Below are positions 9,329 to 17,293 of a stretch of 64,000 bases of DNA, in pieces. Each line of letters opens with the position of its first letter. Position 1 is the stretch's first letter. Source of the DNA: Sphingobacteriia bacterium. Lineage in GTDB: Bacteria; Bacteroidota; Bacteroidia; Chitinophagales; Chitinophagaceae. The stretch is from positions 248,001-312,000 of the forward strand of contig JAFKLS010000019.1 in NCBI GenBank assembly GCA_017304675.1, read 5' to 3'. The position numbers were made by a program, and so were the translations under genes. The notes below the pieces were generated by a model that ran no database searches, was not told where the DNA came from, and saw nothing but the letters and a program-made list of their open reading frames with translations.

Positions 9329-10483
9329 ATGACGTTCGATTATTTAAAAGGTATTGTATATAACATTATTGAGTTTTTTGTTATCCACAGAAAAAGGCAT
9401 TCCGACAACAAAAAAAAAATACTAGTTATAAAAGTTGATGAAATTGGCGACTATATATTATTCAGAAAATTTTTAACGCCTATTATTCAAAGTGAAATTT
9501 GTGAAGGGGCAATAGTGCATTTCTGCGGTAATATTGCCTGGAAAACCCTGTTTGATATTGAATACCCTTCTGTTTTTGCAAAGCACTATTGGTTAAATAA
9601 AAAGCTGTTTAAATCAAATATCCTATACCGTTTTTCTTTCCTGAAGCGTATATACAACGAACAATATACAGTGATTATTAACCCAACATTCTCAAGGGCC
9701 AAAAGGGTTGATGATGCCATTGTTAAAGCAGCAAGGGCCGCCAATAATATTGGAATGGTTAGAAATAATGAAAATTATAAACCCTTTGAAATGTATTATG
9801 ACAGAAAATTGTATACAACCTTATTTAAGGCGGGTGAAAAGCTACTATTTGAATTAGAAAGAAACAGGCAATTTGCAAGCTTTCTTTGTAAGAAAGAGTT
9901 GCCCTTGCAAATGAAATTTGACCTGTCTAAGATTAATCATTATGCTGTTGAAGGCTTACCTGAAAAGTTTATTGTGGTATTTCCGGGATCGAGAAGTGAG
10001 CATAGAATTTGGCCTGCAAAATATTTCGCAGAGATAAGTTCGTTTTTCCAGGAAAATTATCATACCACCGTTGTTGTTTGCGGCGCTGAAGCTGATGCAA
10101 AATATGCAACTGATTTTATAAATATTTATGCGGGGGATTGTATTAATTTAATTGGTAAAACAAGCTTACTTCAATTATTATATATTCTGTCAAAAGCTTA
10201 TTGCCTTATTTCAGTAGATACCGGTTCAATACATTTAGCAGCTTCCGTTGGGTGTACTACGTTTGGTATTTTTAATGGTTCACAGTACGGTAGGTTTTCT
10301 CCTTACCCTAAAAATATTGAACAGAATGTTTATGCTATTTATCCGGACGAAGTAGATGAAGCGATCCTGAAAGGAGACCTCGGTATTTATGAATATGTTG
10401 TACCAATTCCTTACGATTCTGTTCCTCCAAAAAAAGTGATTGATATTATTCAACAACATTTTAAATTTCGCCATGAAATTTAA
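9329..10483 (+). CDS. Glycosyltransferase family 9 (heptosyltransferase-like)
   Basis: GT-B fold transferase of the ADP-heptose:LPS heptosyltransferase family. The N-terminal domain begins with KKILVIKVDEIGDYILFRKF, where the GD pair is typical. The C-terminal domain has FIVVFPGSRSEHRIWPAKYF and ISVDTGSIHLAASVGCTTFG, the donor-binding motifs of GT9. The length of 384 residues is normal. Whether the donor is heptose or another sugar cannot be read. It is the last full gene of the forward cluster; a 24-codon frame overlaps its 3' end. Confidence 0.85.
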   Translation: MTFDYLKGIVYNIIEFFVIHRKRHSDNKKKILVIKVDEIGDYILFRKFLTPIIQSEICEGAIVHFCGNIAWKTLFDIEYPSVFAKHYWLNKKLFKSNILYRFSFLKRIYNEQYTVIINPTFSRAKRVDDAIVKAARAANNIGMVRNNENYKPFEMYYDRKLYTTLFKAGEKLLFELERNRQFASFLCKKELPLQMKFDLSKINHYAVEGLPEKFIVVFPGSRSEHRIWPAKYFAEISSFFQENYHTTVVVCGAEADAKYATDFINIYAGDCINLIGKTSLLQLLYILSKAYCLISVDTGSIHLAASVGCTTFGIFNGSQYGRFSPYPKNIEQNVYAIYPDEVDEAILKGDLGIYEYVVPIPYDSVPPKKVIDIIQQHFKFRHEI

Positions 10484-10547
10484 ACCGGTTAAAGCACTAA
10501 AAGCTTTATTTGGGGATAAAACCGGAAGAATTGCTATTAAACTTTAA
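10473..10547 (+). pseudogene. 24-codon orphan frame, possible 5' remnant of a lost glycan gene
   Basis: Starting with ATG at 10473, overlapping the end of the GT9 gene by 11 bases, the frame reads MKFKPVKALKALFGDKTG and six more residues, then TAA at 10545-10547. The basic amphipathic start looks like the N-terminus of a methyltransferase or glycosyltransferase, and the overlap is like that of a genuine next gene. It stops where the oppositely oriented GT2 gene ends (its stop is at 10544-10546). One reading is that a downstream gene was truncated by a rearrangement that brought in the reverse-strand genes. It could also be a real micropeptide or chance. Confidence 0.3.
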
Positions 10548-11326
10548 GCATTCTCTAACCCCATTTTCTTTTTAAGCTTGAATAGCCATTTGCCTAATGC
10601 CGTTTGTAGCAACAAGTAAAGGAATTTAAGACGTAGTTGCCATAACCTGCATTTAAATGAGAACCCAAAGTAAGATTCATACACTATAATATTCTCTTTA
10701 AGCGATTTAAGGTAATTTACACTGCTTACGCCTGTATCATCAAAAGTAGCCAGAGGGCAGTTAATAAACTCATAAGGCTCATTAGCAATGCGGCAGATTA
10801 AGTCGTAATCCATGGCTATTTTGTAATTCAAATTAAACAAGCCATTCCTGCTATAAATTCCCTTACGCAAGAACATGGTGGGGTGTGATACGCTCCGCAT
10901 ACCGCGGTATAGTTTAGATTTTTCAAATGGCTTGCCTATTTCTATCCAATGCCCTGCCCTACTAACATTAAGCTTACCACTCACCCATTGCACCTGTTTA
11001 TTATCATCAAAAATATTTGATACTATAGACAGTGTTTTTTCGTTCACATAAATATCTCCCGAATTCAATAAATGTAGTATTTCGCCAGAGGCTAACCGTA
11101 TCCCTTTATTAAAGGCATCCGCAATACCCGCATCCCTTTCATTTACCCATTTCCTGTAAGCAGGCTGCGGTTCATTGTGTAGCCATTCTTTTATTTCCGT
11201 ACTGGTAGAGCCATCAATAATCCAGTGTTCAAGCGGATGAACATTTTGTGTATCAACCGAAGCGCACGTTTTCTGTAAATCACTTAGATTATTGAAACAA
11301 ATGGTTATAACGGTAATGGAAGGCAT
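10544..11326 (-). CDS. Glycosyltransferase family 2 (WcaA/colanic-type)
   Basis: GT-A fold glycosyltransferase. SITVITICFNNLSDLQKTCA is the donor strand, HWIIDGSTST is the usual xDGSTD-like loop, and ERDAGIADAFNKGIRLA plus LLNSGD is the signature of the colanic-acid type GT2 group, with NSGD acting in place of DXD. MDYDLICRIA is the acceptor-side motif. It is 260 residues long. It ends against the forward glycan cluster and starts ten bases after mqnA on the same strand, so it may be transcribed with mqnA although it clearly belongs functionally with the glycan genes. Confidence 0.85.
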   Translation of the reverse strand: MPSITVITICFNNLSDLQKTCASVDTQNVHPLEHWIIDGSTSTEIKEWLHNEPQPAYRKWVNERDAGIADAFNKGIRLASGEILHLLNSGDIYVNEKTLSIVSNIFDDNKQVQWVSGKLNVSRAGHWIEIGKPFEKSKLYRGMRSVSHPTMFLRKGIYSRNGLFNLNYKIAMDYDLICRIANEPYEFINCPLATFDDTGVSSVNYLKSLKENIIVYESYFGFSFKCRLWQLRLKFLYLLLQTALGKWLFKLKKKMGLENA

Positions 11327-11335
11327 TAGGATAGT

Positions 11336-12100
11336 TTAAACTTTTTCTATCAGGTTTAAAAATAGCTTTAACGCTTGCTTCTTTTTATCGGTTAGTTCGT
11401 AACTGATGTTCTCGGTATAATACTTTTTTAAATCATACATGCCATAATTTGTTTCCTGTAATACTGCATCCATATGCTGTACGCCAAAACCATTTGCCCT
11501 GTTAAAAGCGTCAAGAAAATCTTCAGGCAACTCTTTATTGGCTACCCATGCAGCAAAAACAAAAGGTAAACCTGTATAATCTTTCCATGCCAATCCCAAG
11601 TCGTAAACATATTTACTCATTTTTCTTTGCTCCAATGCCCTATCTCCTATTACAATGGCAGCAACAGTCCCGCTGATCTTGCTTCTAAAATCTGGCTGCG
11701 CCTCTTCAAAAACCACTTCTTTTTTCCAGTAATTTTTTAAAAGTACTTTGGCAAGATTAACAGATGTTCTGCTCTGATAATCGAGCATTACAGTTTGTAC
11801 TTCATTTATTGGCACCTCGCTAAAAAGCGCAACAGAAGCCACCTCTCCTTCAGTACCAATACAAAAATCGGTAACAATATGATACGTTTTCAGCTTAGGA
11901 ATAACCGCTACAGGCACCAGCCCTACATCAATCTCATTATTTAATAAACCCGCAGCAATTTTTGCAGGATAATCCTCTATCAGTTCAATACGTTTTAGTA
12001 GCCCGTCACTTAACCGTATCCCGTGCAATAAAGGTTTTGTGTTCAAATAACTTACAGCACCAACTTTTATCTTGTTCAATTCAACTAATTTTGTGTGCAA
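11336..12100 (-). CDS. mqnA: Chorismate dehydratase MqnA (futalosine pathway)
   Basis: First enzyme of the futalosine route to menaquinone, converting chorismate to 3-(1-carboxyvinyl)oxybenzoate in the cytoplasm. The N-terminal signature KVGAVSYLNTKPLLHGI is unmistakable, and EIDVGLVPVAVIP and SGTVAAIVIGDRAL continue the periplasmic-binding-like fold of the family. At 254 residues it has normal length. It is followed ten bases later by a GT2 gene. Bacteroidota rely on menaquinone for respiration; the other mqn genes are outside the window. Confidence 0.9.
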   Translation of the reverse strand: MHTKLVELNKIKVGAVSYLNTKPLLHGIRLSDGLLKRIELIEDYPAKIAAGLLNNEIDVGLVPVAVIPKLKTYHIVTDFCIGTEGEVASVALFSEVPINEVQTVMLDYQSRTSVNLAKVLLKNYWKKEVVFEEAQPDFRSKISGTVAAIVIGDRALEQRKMSKYVYDLGLAWKDYTGLPFVFAAWVANKELPEDFLDAFNRANGFGVQHMDAVLQETNYGMYDLKKYYTENISYELTDKKKQALKLFLNLIEKV

Positions 12101-12219
12101 AGAAAAGAATTTTTGCGTAGCAAACTATTGTGCCTTCAGCAACGGTGTTGTGTCACACACTTGTACGTTCGGTTCTTTTCTAAGCAAACAATCGTCATTC
12201 ATAACCTATTAATCTTTTC

Positions 12220-13566
12220 ATGGAATTAAACCAACTTACTGCCATTTCACCTGTAGATGGCAGGTACAGAAAACAGTCTGCTTTTTTGGATGAATATTTT
12301 TCGGAATATGCTTTGATGAAATACAGGGTACTGATTGAAATAGAGTATTTTTTATTCCTGGCCGATAAAAAGTTTTTTAAGCTTCTGCCTAAAACAAAAC
12401 AACAATTAAAACAGGTTGCAGAAACATTTGGCCTAAATGAGGCAGAACAGATTAAACAGATTGAAACAACTACCAATCACGATGTAAAGGCTGTTGAATA
12501 TTTCATTAAAGAACAATTGCATAAACTGGGTATTGGTAACCTGAAAGAATGGGTTCATTTTGGCTTAACCTCTCAGGATGTGAACAACACTTCCATTCCG
12601 TTAAGTTGGAAAAATTGTATGGAGTATGAGTATTTGCCAGCCATCATCAACCTGCACAATCATATCGTAACATTAGCGCAGGCATGGAGAAATATTCCCA
12701 TGTTGGCTAAAACACATGGTCAGCCTGCATCTCCAACTGTTTTAGGAAAAGAATTCATGGTGTTTGCAGAGAGGCTGCACAACCAGGTAATCTTATTATC
12801 ACAGATTCCTTATGCTGCTAAATTTGGTGGTGCAACAGGCAATTTCAATGCACACCATATTGCGTTTCCGGAGAAAGACTGGGTGAAATTAGGTAATGAA
12901 TTTGTAAACAATCGCCTGGGTTTACAACGTATGCAGTTTACCACCCAGATAGAACATTACGACAGCCTTGCAGCACATTTTGATGCCTTAAAAAGAATCA
13001 ACACCATCCTTATTGATCTCAGCAGGGATATCTGGACTTACATCAGCATGGATTATTTTAAACAAAAAACAAAAAAAGGTGAAGTAGGTTCTTCTGCCAT
13101 GCCGCATAAAGTAAATCCGATAGATTTTGAGAATGCTGAAGGTAACCTGGGCATTGCCAATGCATTGTTTGAACATTTATCTGCAAAACTTCCCGTTTCC
13201 AGGCTGCAAAGAGACTTAACCGACTCTACCGTGCTCAGAAATATTGGCGTACCGGTGGCACATACCATTATTGCCATTAAATCTATTCTGAAAGGGCTGG
13301 AAAAACTGGTATTAAATACTTCTAAGCTGCAGGAAGATCTTGAAAATAACTGGGCAGTGGTTTCAGAAGCCATACAAACCATTTTACGCAGAGAAAATTA
13401 CCCCAATCCCTATGAAGCATTAAAAGAACTTACAAGAGGCAATCATGCAATTACAAAAGAGGCTATACATACATTTATTAATGGCCTAAACATAAGCGCC
13501 TCATTGAAAAAAGAATTAAAAGCCATTACGCCTCACAATTATACCGGTGTGCAGGCTAAGTATTAA
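12220..13566 (+). CDS. purB: Adenylosuccinate lyase
   Basis: Purine biosynthesis enzyme of the fumarase/aspartase superfamily. It releases fumarate from SAICAR and from adenylosuccinate. The signature loop GSSAMPHKVNPIDFENAEGN (residues about 287-306) carries the catalytic serine region, and HFGLTSQDVNNTS and KTHGQPASPTVLGKE are the other two conserved blocks. The 448-residue length and the start ELNQLTAISPVDGRYR match the E. coli-like branch. It is a single-gene unit ended by a strong hairpin at 13571. Confidence 0.95.
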   Translation: MELNQLTAISPVDGRYRKQSAFLDEYFSEYALMKYRVLIEIEYFLFLADKKFFKLLPKTKQQLKQVAETFGLNEAEQIKQIETTTNHDVKAVEYFIKEQLHKLGIGNLKEWVHFGLTSQDVNNTSIPLSWKNCMEYEYLPAIINLHNHIVTLAQAWRNIPMLAKTHGQPASPTVLGKEFMVFAERLHNQVILLSQIPYAAKFGGATGNFNAHHIAFPEKDWVKLGNEFVNNRLGLQRMQFTTQIEHYDSLAAHFDALKRINTILIDLSRDIWTYISMDYFKQKTKKGEVGSSAMPHKVNPIDFENAEGNLGIANALFEHLSAKLPVSRLQRDLTDSTVLRNIGVPVAHTIIAIKSILKGLEKLVLNTSKLQEDLENNWAVVSEAIQTILRRENYPNPYEALKELTRGNHAITKEAIHTFINGLNISASLKKELKAITPHNYTGVQAKY

Positions 13567-13570
13567 AATA

Positions 13571-13600
13571 AAAGATCCCGCTTATAGCGGGATCTTTTTC
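13571..13600. terminator. Bidirectional intrinsic terminator, purB / L31
   Basis: Perfect 11-bp stem AAAGATCCCGC / GCGGGATCTTT with a TTATA loop, flanked by T-rich sequence on the plus side and A-rich sequence on the other. It lies four bases after the purB stop and 13 bases before the convergent L31 stop, so it can serve both transcripts. Confidence 0.9.
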
Positions 13601-13613
13601 TAAAAGAAAATGA

Positions 13614-13865
13614 TTATTTTTTCTTTTCGTATCTCTTTTTGAATTTATCAATTCTTCCTGCAGTATCAACCAACATATTCTTACCGGTATAAAACGGGTG
13701 AGATGTATTTGATATCTCCAGTTTAATCAACGGATATTCATTTCCGTCTTCCCATTGAATGGTTTCTTTAGTAGCTGTTGTTGATTTGCTTAAAAAAGAA
13801 TGACCGTTACTCATGTCTTTGAAAACCACTGTACGATAGCTTTCAGGATGGATACCTTGTTTCAT
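13614..13865 (-). CDS. rpmE2: 50S ribosomal protein L31 type B
   Basis: Ribosomal protein L31 without the zinc-binding cysteines. It reads [20 protein letters not shown], then [21 protein letters not shown], and contains no cysteine, which defines the zinc-independent type B form. The frame extends 40 codons further upstream, but only the ATG at 13865 gives the family N-terminus and the normal length of 83 residues. Type B paralogues replace the zinc form under zinc limitation in some bacteria; in many Bacteroidota it is the only copy. Confidence 0.92.
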   Translation of the reverse strand: MKQGIHPESYRTVVFKDMSNGHSFLSKSTTATKETIQWEDGNEYPLIKLEISNTSHPFYTGKNMLVDTAGRIDKFKKRYEKKK

Positions 13866-13986
13866 TTTCTGAAATTTTTTAAAGGTCTGCACGGATTTTG
13901 CCGTACAATTAAACAATAATCCGAAATTTTCGGATGGCAAAGATACGGTTGGAAAATATCCCAGCCAAACTGAATTCACAATCAAT

Positions 13987-14478
13987 TCAGCTCTTCATGT
14001 TCTCGTATTGCAAAGGCACACCAAAATCACCACCCTTACAAAGCGCTATAACTTCCTGAAGGTCATCAATTTTTTTAGCAGTAACCCTGATAATATTATC
14101 CATTATAGCCGGTTGCACTTTTAGGCCGCTATCTTTAATGGCTTTAACTATTTTTTTGGCATCCTCTTGCTTCAGGCCGTTTTTAACAGGTATTTCTTTT
14201 TTCACCACTTTGCCGCTTGGGTATGCATCTTTAGAAAAATCAAAGGCACTGCTATCAATTCCCTGTTTTATAGATCGGCTGATGATCACATCTATCACCT
14301 GCTTCATTTTCATATCACTTTCCACTTCCACATTTATCACAAACTCTTTTTTATTTAATTCTATTGAAACGGGCGAATCCCTGAAATCGAACCTGTTTTG
14401 TATTTCTTTCTTAACGGTGTTGATGGCATTATCTAAAGTTTGCAGATCAACTTTACTGGCAATATCAAAAGAAGGCAT
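13987..14478 (-). CDS. yajQ: YajQ-family nucleotide/c-di-GMP-binding protein
   Basis: Small cytosolic protein of the YajQ (DUF520) family; a Xanthomonas homologue binds cyclic di-GMP. The start [20 protein letters not shown] and the block [19 protein letters not shown] are the family hallmarks, followed by two RRM-like repeats ending in [12 protein letters not shown]. The 163-residue length is standard. It lies 121 bases upstream of the L31 start on the same strand and may be co-transcribed with it. Function in this organism is not established. Confidence 0.9.
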   Translation of the reverse strand: MPSFDIASKVDLQTLDNAINTVKKEIQNRFDFRDSPVSIELNKKEFVINVEVESDMKMKQVIDVIISRSIKQGIDSSAFDFSKDAYPSGKVVKKEIPVKNGLKQEDAKKIVKAIKDSGLKVQPAIMDNIIRVTAKKIDDLQEVIALCKGGDFGVPLQYENMKS

Positions 14479-14579
14479 AGTGTTTTTTTTGTAAAGATAA
14501 AGTTATCAGGCAGTCATCATATTTATTCCTTATTTTGGTAACACATGCCTTAATTCTTACCTAACTTTAATAAAAAAGT

Positions 14580-14882
14580 ATGTACAGCTACGATACTGTT
14601 TCAGAAGCACTGAATGCCTTGCGTAAACGCGGCTTTGATCATGATTTTAATATCAATCAGGAAGTGATTGAATGCAAACACCTAAATATCCGTTTAGAGC
14701 CTGATGCCTTTGAAATTGTAGAGCATTACCGGTTTGAGGGGGAAACAGACCCTGCCGACGAAAGTGTTGTGTATGCTATTCAATCTACAGATGCTTCTGT
14801 TAAAGGAACATTGGTAAGTGCTTATGGTGTTTACGCTGAAACGGCAAGTGAAACACTAATTCGAAAACTAACGCACAAATAG
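14580..14882 (+). CDS. Conserved small Bacteroidota protein, unknown function
   Basis: A 100-residue acidic soluble protein starting MYSYDTVSEALNALRKRGF and carrying FEIVEHYRFEGETDPADESV in the middle. Similar small proteins are widespread in Bacteroidota and are sometimes mislabelled as phosphoribosylpyrophosphate synthetase, but no PRPP synthase motif is present. There is no signal peptide, membrane segment or cysteine pair beyond one cysteine. It starts about 100 bases from yajQ in the divergent direction and is followed five bases later by the glycosylasparaginase gene. Confidence 0.7.
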   Translation: MYSYDTVSEALNALRKRGFDHDFNINQEVIECKHLNIRLEPDAFEIVEHYRFEGETDPADESVVYAIQSTDASVKGTLVSAYGVYAETASETLIRKLTHK

Positions 14883-14887
14883 TATAC

Positions 14888-15901
14888 ATGCTTAGAAGAA
14901 AATTTTTGCAAATAGGCTCTTTAGGGTTGTCAGCTTTCAGCTTCTCTTCTTTTGTTAACCTGCAGGAAAAAAGAAAACCGTTGGTACTCTCAACATGGGA
15001 TGCCGGTATTGAAGCCAATAAGGCAGCCTGGGAAGTATTAAAAACGGGCGGAAGAGCTCTTGATGCTGTAGAAAAAGGAGTAATGGTTACCGAAGCTTCT
15101 CAGAATTGTTGTGTAGGATTAGGCGCCAATCCAGATAGGGATGGTTTTGTAACATTAGATGCTTGCATCATGGATGAAAATTTTAATTGCGGCAGTGTTG
15201 CTTTTTTAGAAAGAATCAAACATCCCATCAGTGTAGCAAGAAGGGTAATGGAAAAAACGCCGCATGTTATGTTGGTAGGTAACGGGGCTCAACAATTTGC
15301 ACTTGCGGAAGGGTTTCCGCTAGAAAAACAGGAATTGAGCGAGCCGGCAAAAAAATCTTACGAAAAATGGCTGAAAAAAAGTGAATACAACCCTGTTATC
15401 AATATCGAACGTTCTTCTTCCTCTGTTTACCAGATACCGCAAAAACTGGATAATGGAGATTGGAACCATGATACCATCGGTATGATCGCTTTGGATGCGA
15501 ATGGCAATTTAAGCGGTAGTTGCACTACAAGCGGAATGGCTTTTAAAATGAGAGGAAGATTAGGAGACTCTCCTATTATAGGTGCGGGTTTATATGTAGA
15601 TAATGAAGTTGGAGCAGCCGTTGCTACCGGCCAGGGAGAAGATGTTATAAGGGTTGCCGGTGCACATACTGTTATTGAATTTATGCGTGCAGGCCTTACT
15701 CCCGAAGATGCCTGCAGAAAAACAATTGAAAGAATTTTAAAAATAAAAGGGGCCAAGGCAAAAGATATTCAGGTAGGTATGCTGGCTATTGCCAAGAACG
15801 GAACTTACGGGGGCTATGCTTTGCAAAAAGGGTTTAATTACGCTGTTTGCTATGCAGATAATAAAAACAATTTACTTGACAGCAAATTTTTGATTGGGTG
15901 A
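14888..15901 (+). CDS. N4-(beta-N-acetylglucosaminyl)-L-asparaginase, Tat-like signal
   Basis: Ntn-hydrolase that cleaves the GlcNAc-asparagine bond of glycoprotein breakdown products. The autocleavage site HDTIGMIALD puts the nucleophile threonine at about residue 196. GRLGDSPIIGAGLYVDNEVG and ATGQGEDVIRVAGAH are the conserved substrate-pocket segments. The N-terminus LRRKFLQIGSLGLSAFSFSS has the twin-arginine pattern RRxFL plus a hydrophobic stretch, so export through Tat to the periplasm is likely, as in flavobacterial homologues. Its TGA overlaps the ATG of cutC by one base (TGATG). Confidence 0.88.
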   Translation: MLRRKFLQIGSLGLSAFSFSSFVNLQEKRKPLVLSTWDAGIEANKAAWEVLKTGGRALDAVEKGVMVTEASQNCCVGLGANPDRDGFVTLDACIMDENFNCGSVAFLERIKHPISVARRVMEKTPHVMLVGNGAQQFALAEGFPLEKQELSEPAKKSYEKWLKKSEYNPVINIERSSSSVYQIPQKLDNGDWNHDTIGMIALDANGNLSGSCTTSGMAFKMRGRLGDSPIIGAGLYVDNEVGAAVATGQGEDVIRVAGAHTVIEFMRAGLTPEDACRKTIERILKIKGAKAKDIQVGMLAIAKNGTYGGYALQKGFNYAVCYADNKNNLLDSKFLIG

Positions 15902-16620
15902 TGATAGAAATTTGTGTATTCAATATAGCTTCTGCAGTGGCAGCTGAAGCTGCAGGAGCAGACAGATTGGAACTGTGTGAAAATTATGCCAATGGTGGCA
16001 CTACTCCATCTTATGGTTATTTAAAAGTTTGCCGTGAGAAAATAAATATCCCTGTTTTCCCAATGATCAGGCCAAGAGCCGGAGATTTTTGCTATTCAGA
16101 CGAGGAATTTGATATCATCCAAAAAGATATTCTCCTCTGCAAAGAATTAGGCTTCGAAGGTGTTGTTATCGGTTTGCTGAATATTGATGGAAGTATTGCT
16201 CTTGAACGAACCAAAAAACTGGTAACGCTGGCTTATCCTTTAGAAGTTACTTTTCATCGTGCATTTGACAGATGCAAAGATCCTTTAAACGCCTTAGAAA
16301 CAATTATTCAATGTGGTTGCCAAAGAATTTTAACCAGTGGGCAACAACCAACAGCCGCCGAAGGCAAAGAGTTGATAAAAGAACTAATAGAAATAGCAAA
16401 TAGCAGGATTATCATTATGCCCGGAAGCGGTCTAAAAAGCAGTAATATAGCCGATATAAAGTGCTATACAGGAGCCTGTGAGTTTCATGCTTCGGCAAGA
16501 AAACGCATACCTACAACATCCCTATTTATCAATAGAAAAATATCAGAAGACCTTAATTCCGATTTTGTTGACACTACTGAAATAAAACAACTGAAAGCAC
16601 AAGCGAATATAGCTTTTTAA
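15901..16620 (+). CDS. cutC: CutC family protein
   Basis: TIM-barrel protein of the CutC family, historically linked to copper homeostasis, although direct copper handling is disputed. MIEICVFNIASAVAAEAAGA opens the first strand, and GADRLELCENYANGGTTPS, FPMIRPRAGDFCYSDEEF and VTFHRAFDRCKDP are family signatures. The ATG at 15901 overlaps the previous stop; the GTG one codon earlier is unnecessary. The 239-residue length is normal. It forms an operon with the glycosylasparaginase gene and faces a small Cys/His-rich exported protein tail to tail. Confidence 0.9.
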   Translation: MIEICVFNIASAVAAEAAGADRLELCENYANGGTTPSYGYLKVCREKINIPVFPMIRPRAGDFCYSDEEFDIIQKDILLCKELGFEGVVIGLLNIDGSIALERTKKLVTLAYPLEVTFHRAFDRCKDPLNALETIIQCGCQRILTSGQQPTAAEGKELIKELIEIANSRIIIMPGSGLKSSNIADIKCYTGACEFHASARKRIPTTSLFINRKISEDLNSDFVDTTEIKQLKAQANIAF

Positions 16621-16644
16621 TAGCGGCTACCTGTTTACCCAGTA

Positions 16645-16689
16645 AAAGGCATAAAGAAATTGTGTTATATTTCATTCATTTATGCCTTT
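16645..16689. terminator. Long hairpin between convergent genes
   Basis: Arms AAAGGCATAAA and TTTATGCCTTT pair over 11 bp; inside them GAAAT and ATTTC can pair as a second helix with a five-base bulge on one side. It lies between the cutC stop (16620) and the stop of the convergent small Cys-rich gene (16702). Only short T runs flank it, so it is a probable rather than certain terminator. Confidence 0.5.
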
Positions 16690-16701
16690 CAAGATTAAAG
16701 G

Positions 16702-16911
16702 TTATGCAGCTTTCTTTTTACATTCAGGGCCACAAACATGCCCCTTCTCGCCGTGTGCGTAAGCATGTTTACCGTTTTTGCAGGCAGCAGTGCATTTGTG
16801 TTCTTTTAAAGGCATTTCTTTTTTAGTATCTTTTTTATCTTGTGCTGTTAGCGGTCCTCCTATAAAAGCAAAGAATAGGGTTAAAACTGCAATAGTTTTT
16901 ACTGTTTTCAT
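16702..16911 (-). CDS. Small exported Cys/His-rich protein, possible metal binder
   Basis: A 69-residue protein with a clear signal peptide (MKTVKTIAVLTLFFAFIGGP, cleavage near LTAQ) and a short mature part rich in Lys, His and Cys: EHKCTAACKNGKHAYAHGEK and HVCGPECKKKAA. The four cysteines sit as CxxxC twice, with five histidines between and around them, suggesting metal binding in the periplasm or on a membrane. The ATG at 16911 is chosen because it starts the signal peptide; the frame opens nine codons earlier. It faces cutC, which fits a metal theme, but no function is proven. Confidence 0.65.
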   Translation of the reverse strand: MKTVKTIAVLTLFFAFIGGPLTAQDKKDTKKEMPLKEHKCTAACKNGKHAYAHGEKGHVCGPECKKKAA

Positions 16912-17293
16912 GGTTTTTGTTTTGCTTAAACTACACAAAATCGCTTATACATGAAATAGCTTAAGTTATATTTAATGCCTACATTATTGCAAAACATCAG
17001 GTTAAAGAAAGATGAAAGGCCTTTTATGTTTAGAAAATAAAAAACGCCCGATGCAGATGTATCAGGCGTTTCTAAATTACCCCCAAAGTAATTAAGAGGT
17101 TATGAGAAAAACTAAACATATGTAAGGTATAAAAGTTTAAACGATATAAAAAAAAATCTTTAGCCCTTCAGAGTCCTTTTTTAAAAAATTAAGCACTATT
17201 TAATCATTATTTTTATTAAAATTAAGGTTGTGCTTAAAAGCAGATTAAAGCGTAAATGGCTTTAACACATTTTAAAGATAATTTAAATGTGTT
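16912..17293. other. Intergenic region with one minus-strand terminator hairpin
   Basis: No credible gene. It holds a strong hairpin near 17042-17071 that reads as a terminator on the minus strand, long A/T runs, and an ATG with a seven-codon frame at 17102 that is too short to support. The part next to the Cys-rich gene (about 16912-17035) should contain its promoter, but I could not place a convincing one. Confidence 0.5.
17036..17071 (-). terminator. Intrinsic terminator, minus strand
   Basis: Arms AAACGCCCGAT (17042-17052) and ATCAGGCGTTT (17061-17071) pair over 11 bp with one G-T pair and an 8-base loop. On the minus strand the stem is followed by TTTTTTATTTT. It lies about 220 bases past the stop of the gene at 17294, so it ends either a long 3' untranslated region or a separate short minus-strand RNA. 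Confidence 0.75.

Noticed and set aside
17102..17125. Seven-codon frame with an AAGAGG-like ribosome site
   Set aside because: Too short to support as a gene, and Bacteroidota rarely rely on such sites.
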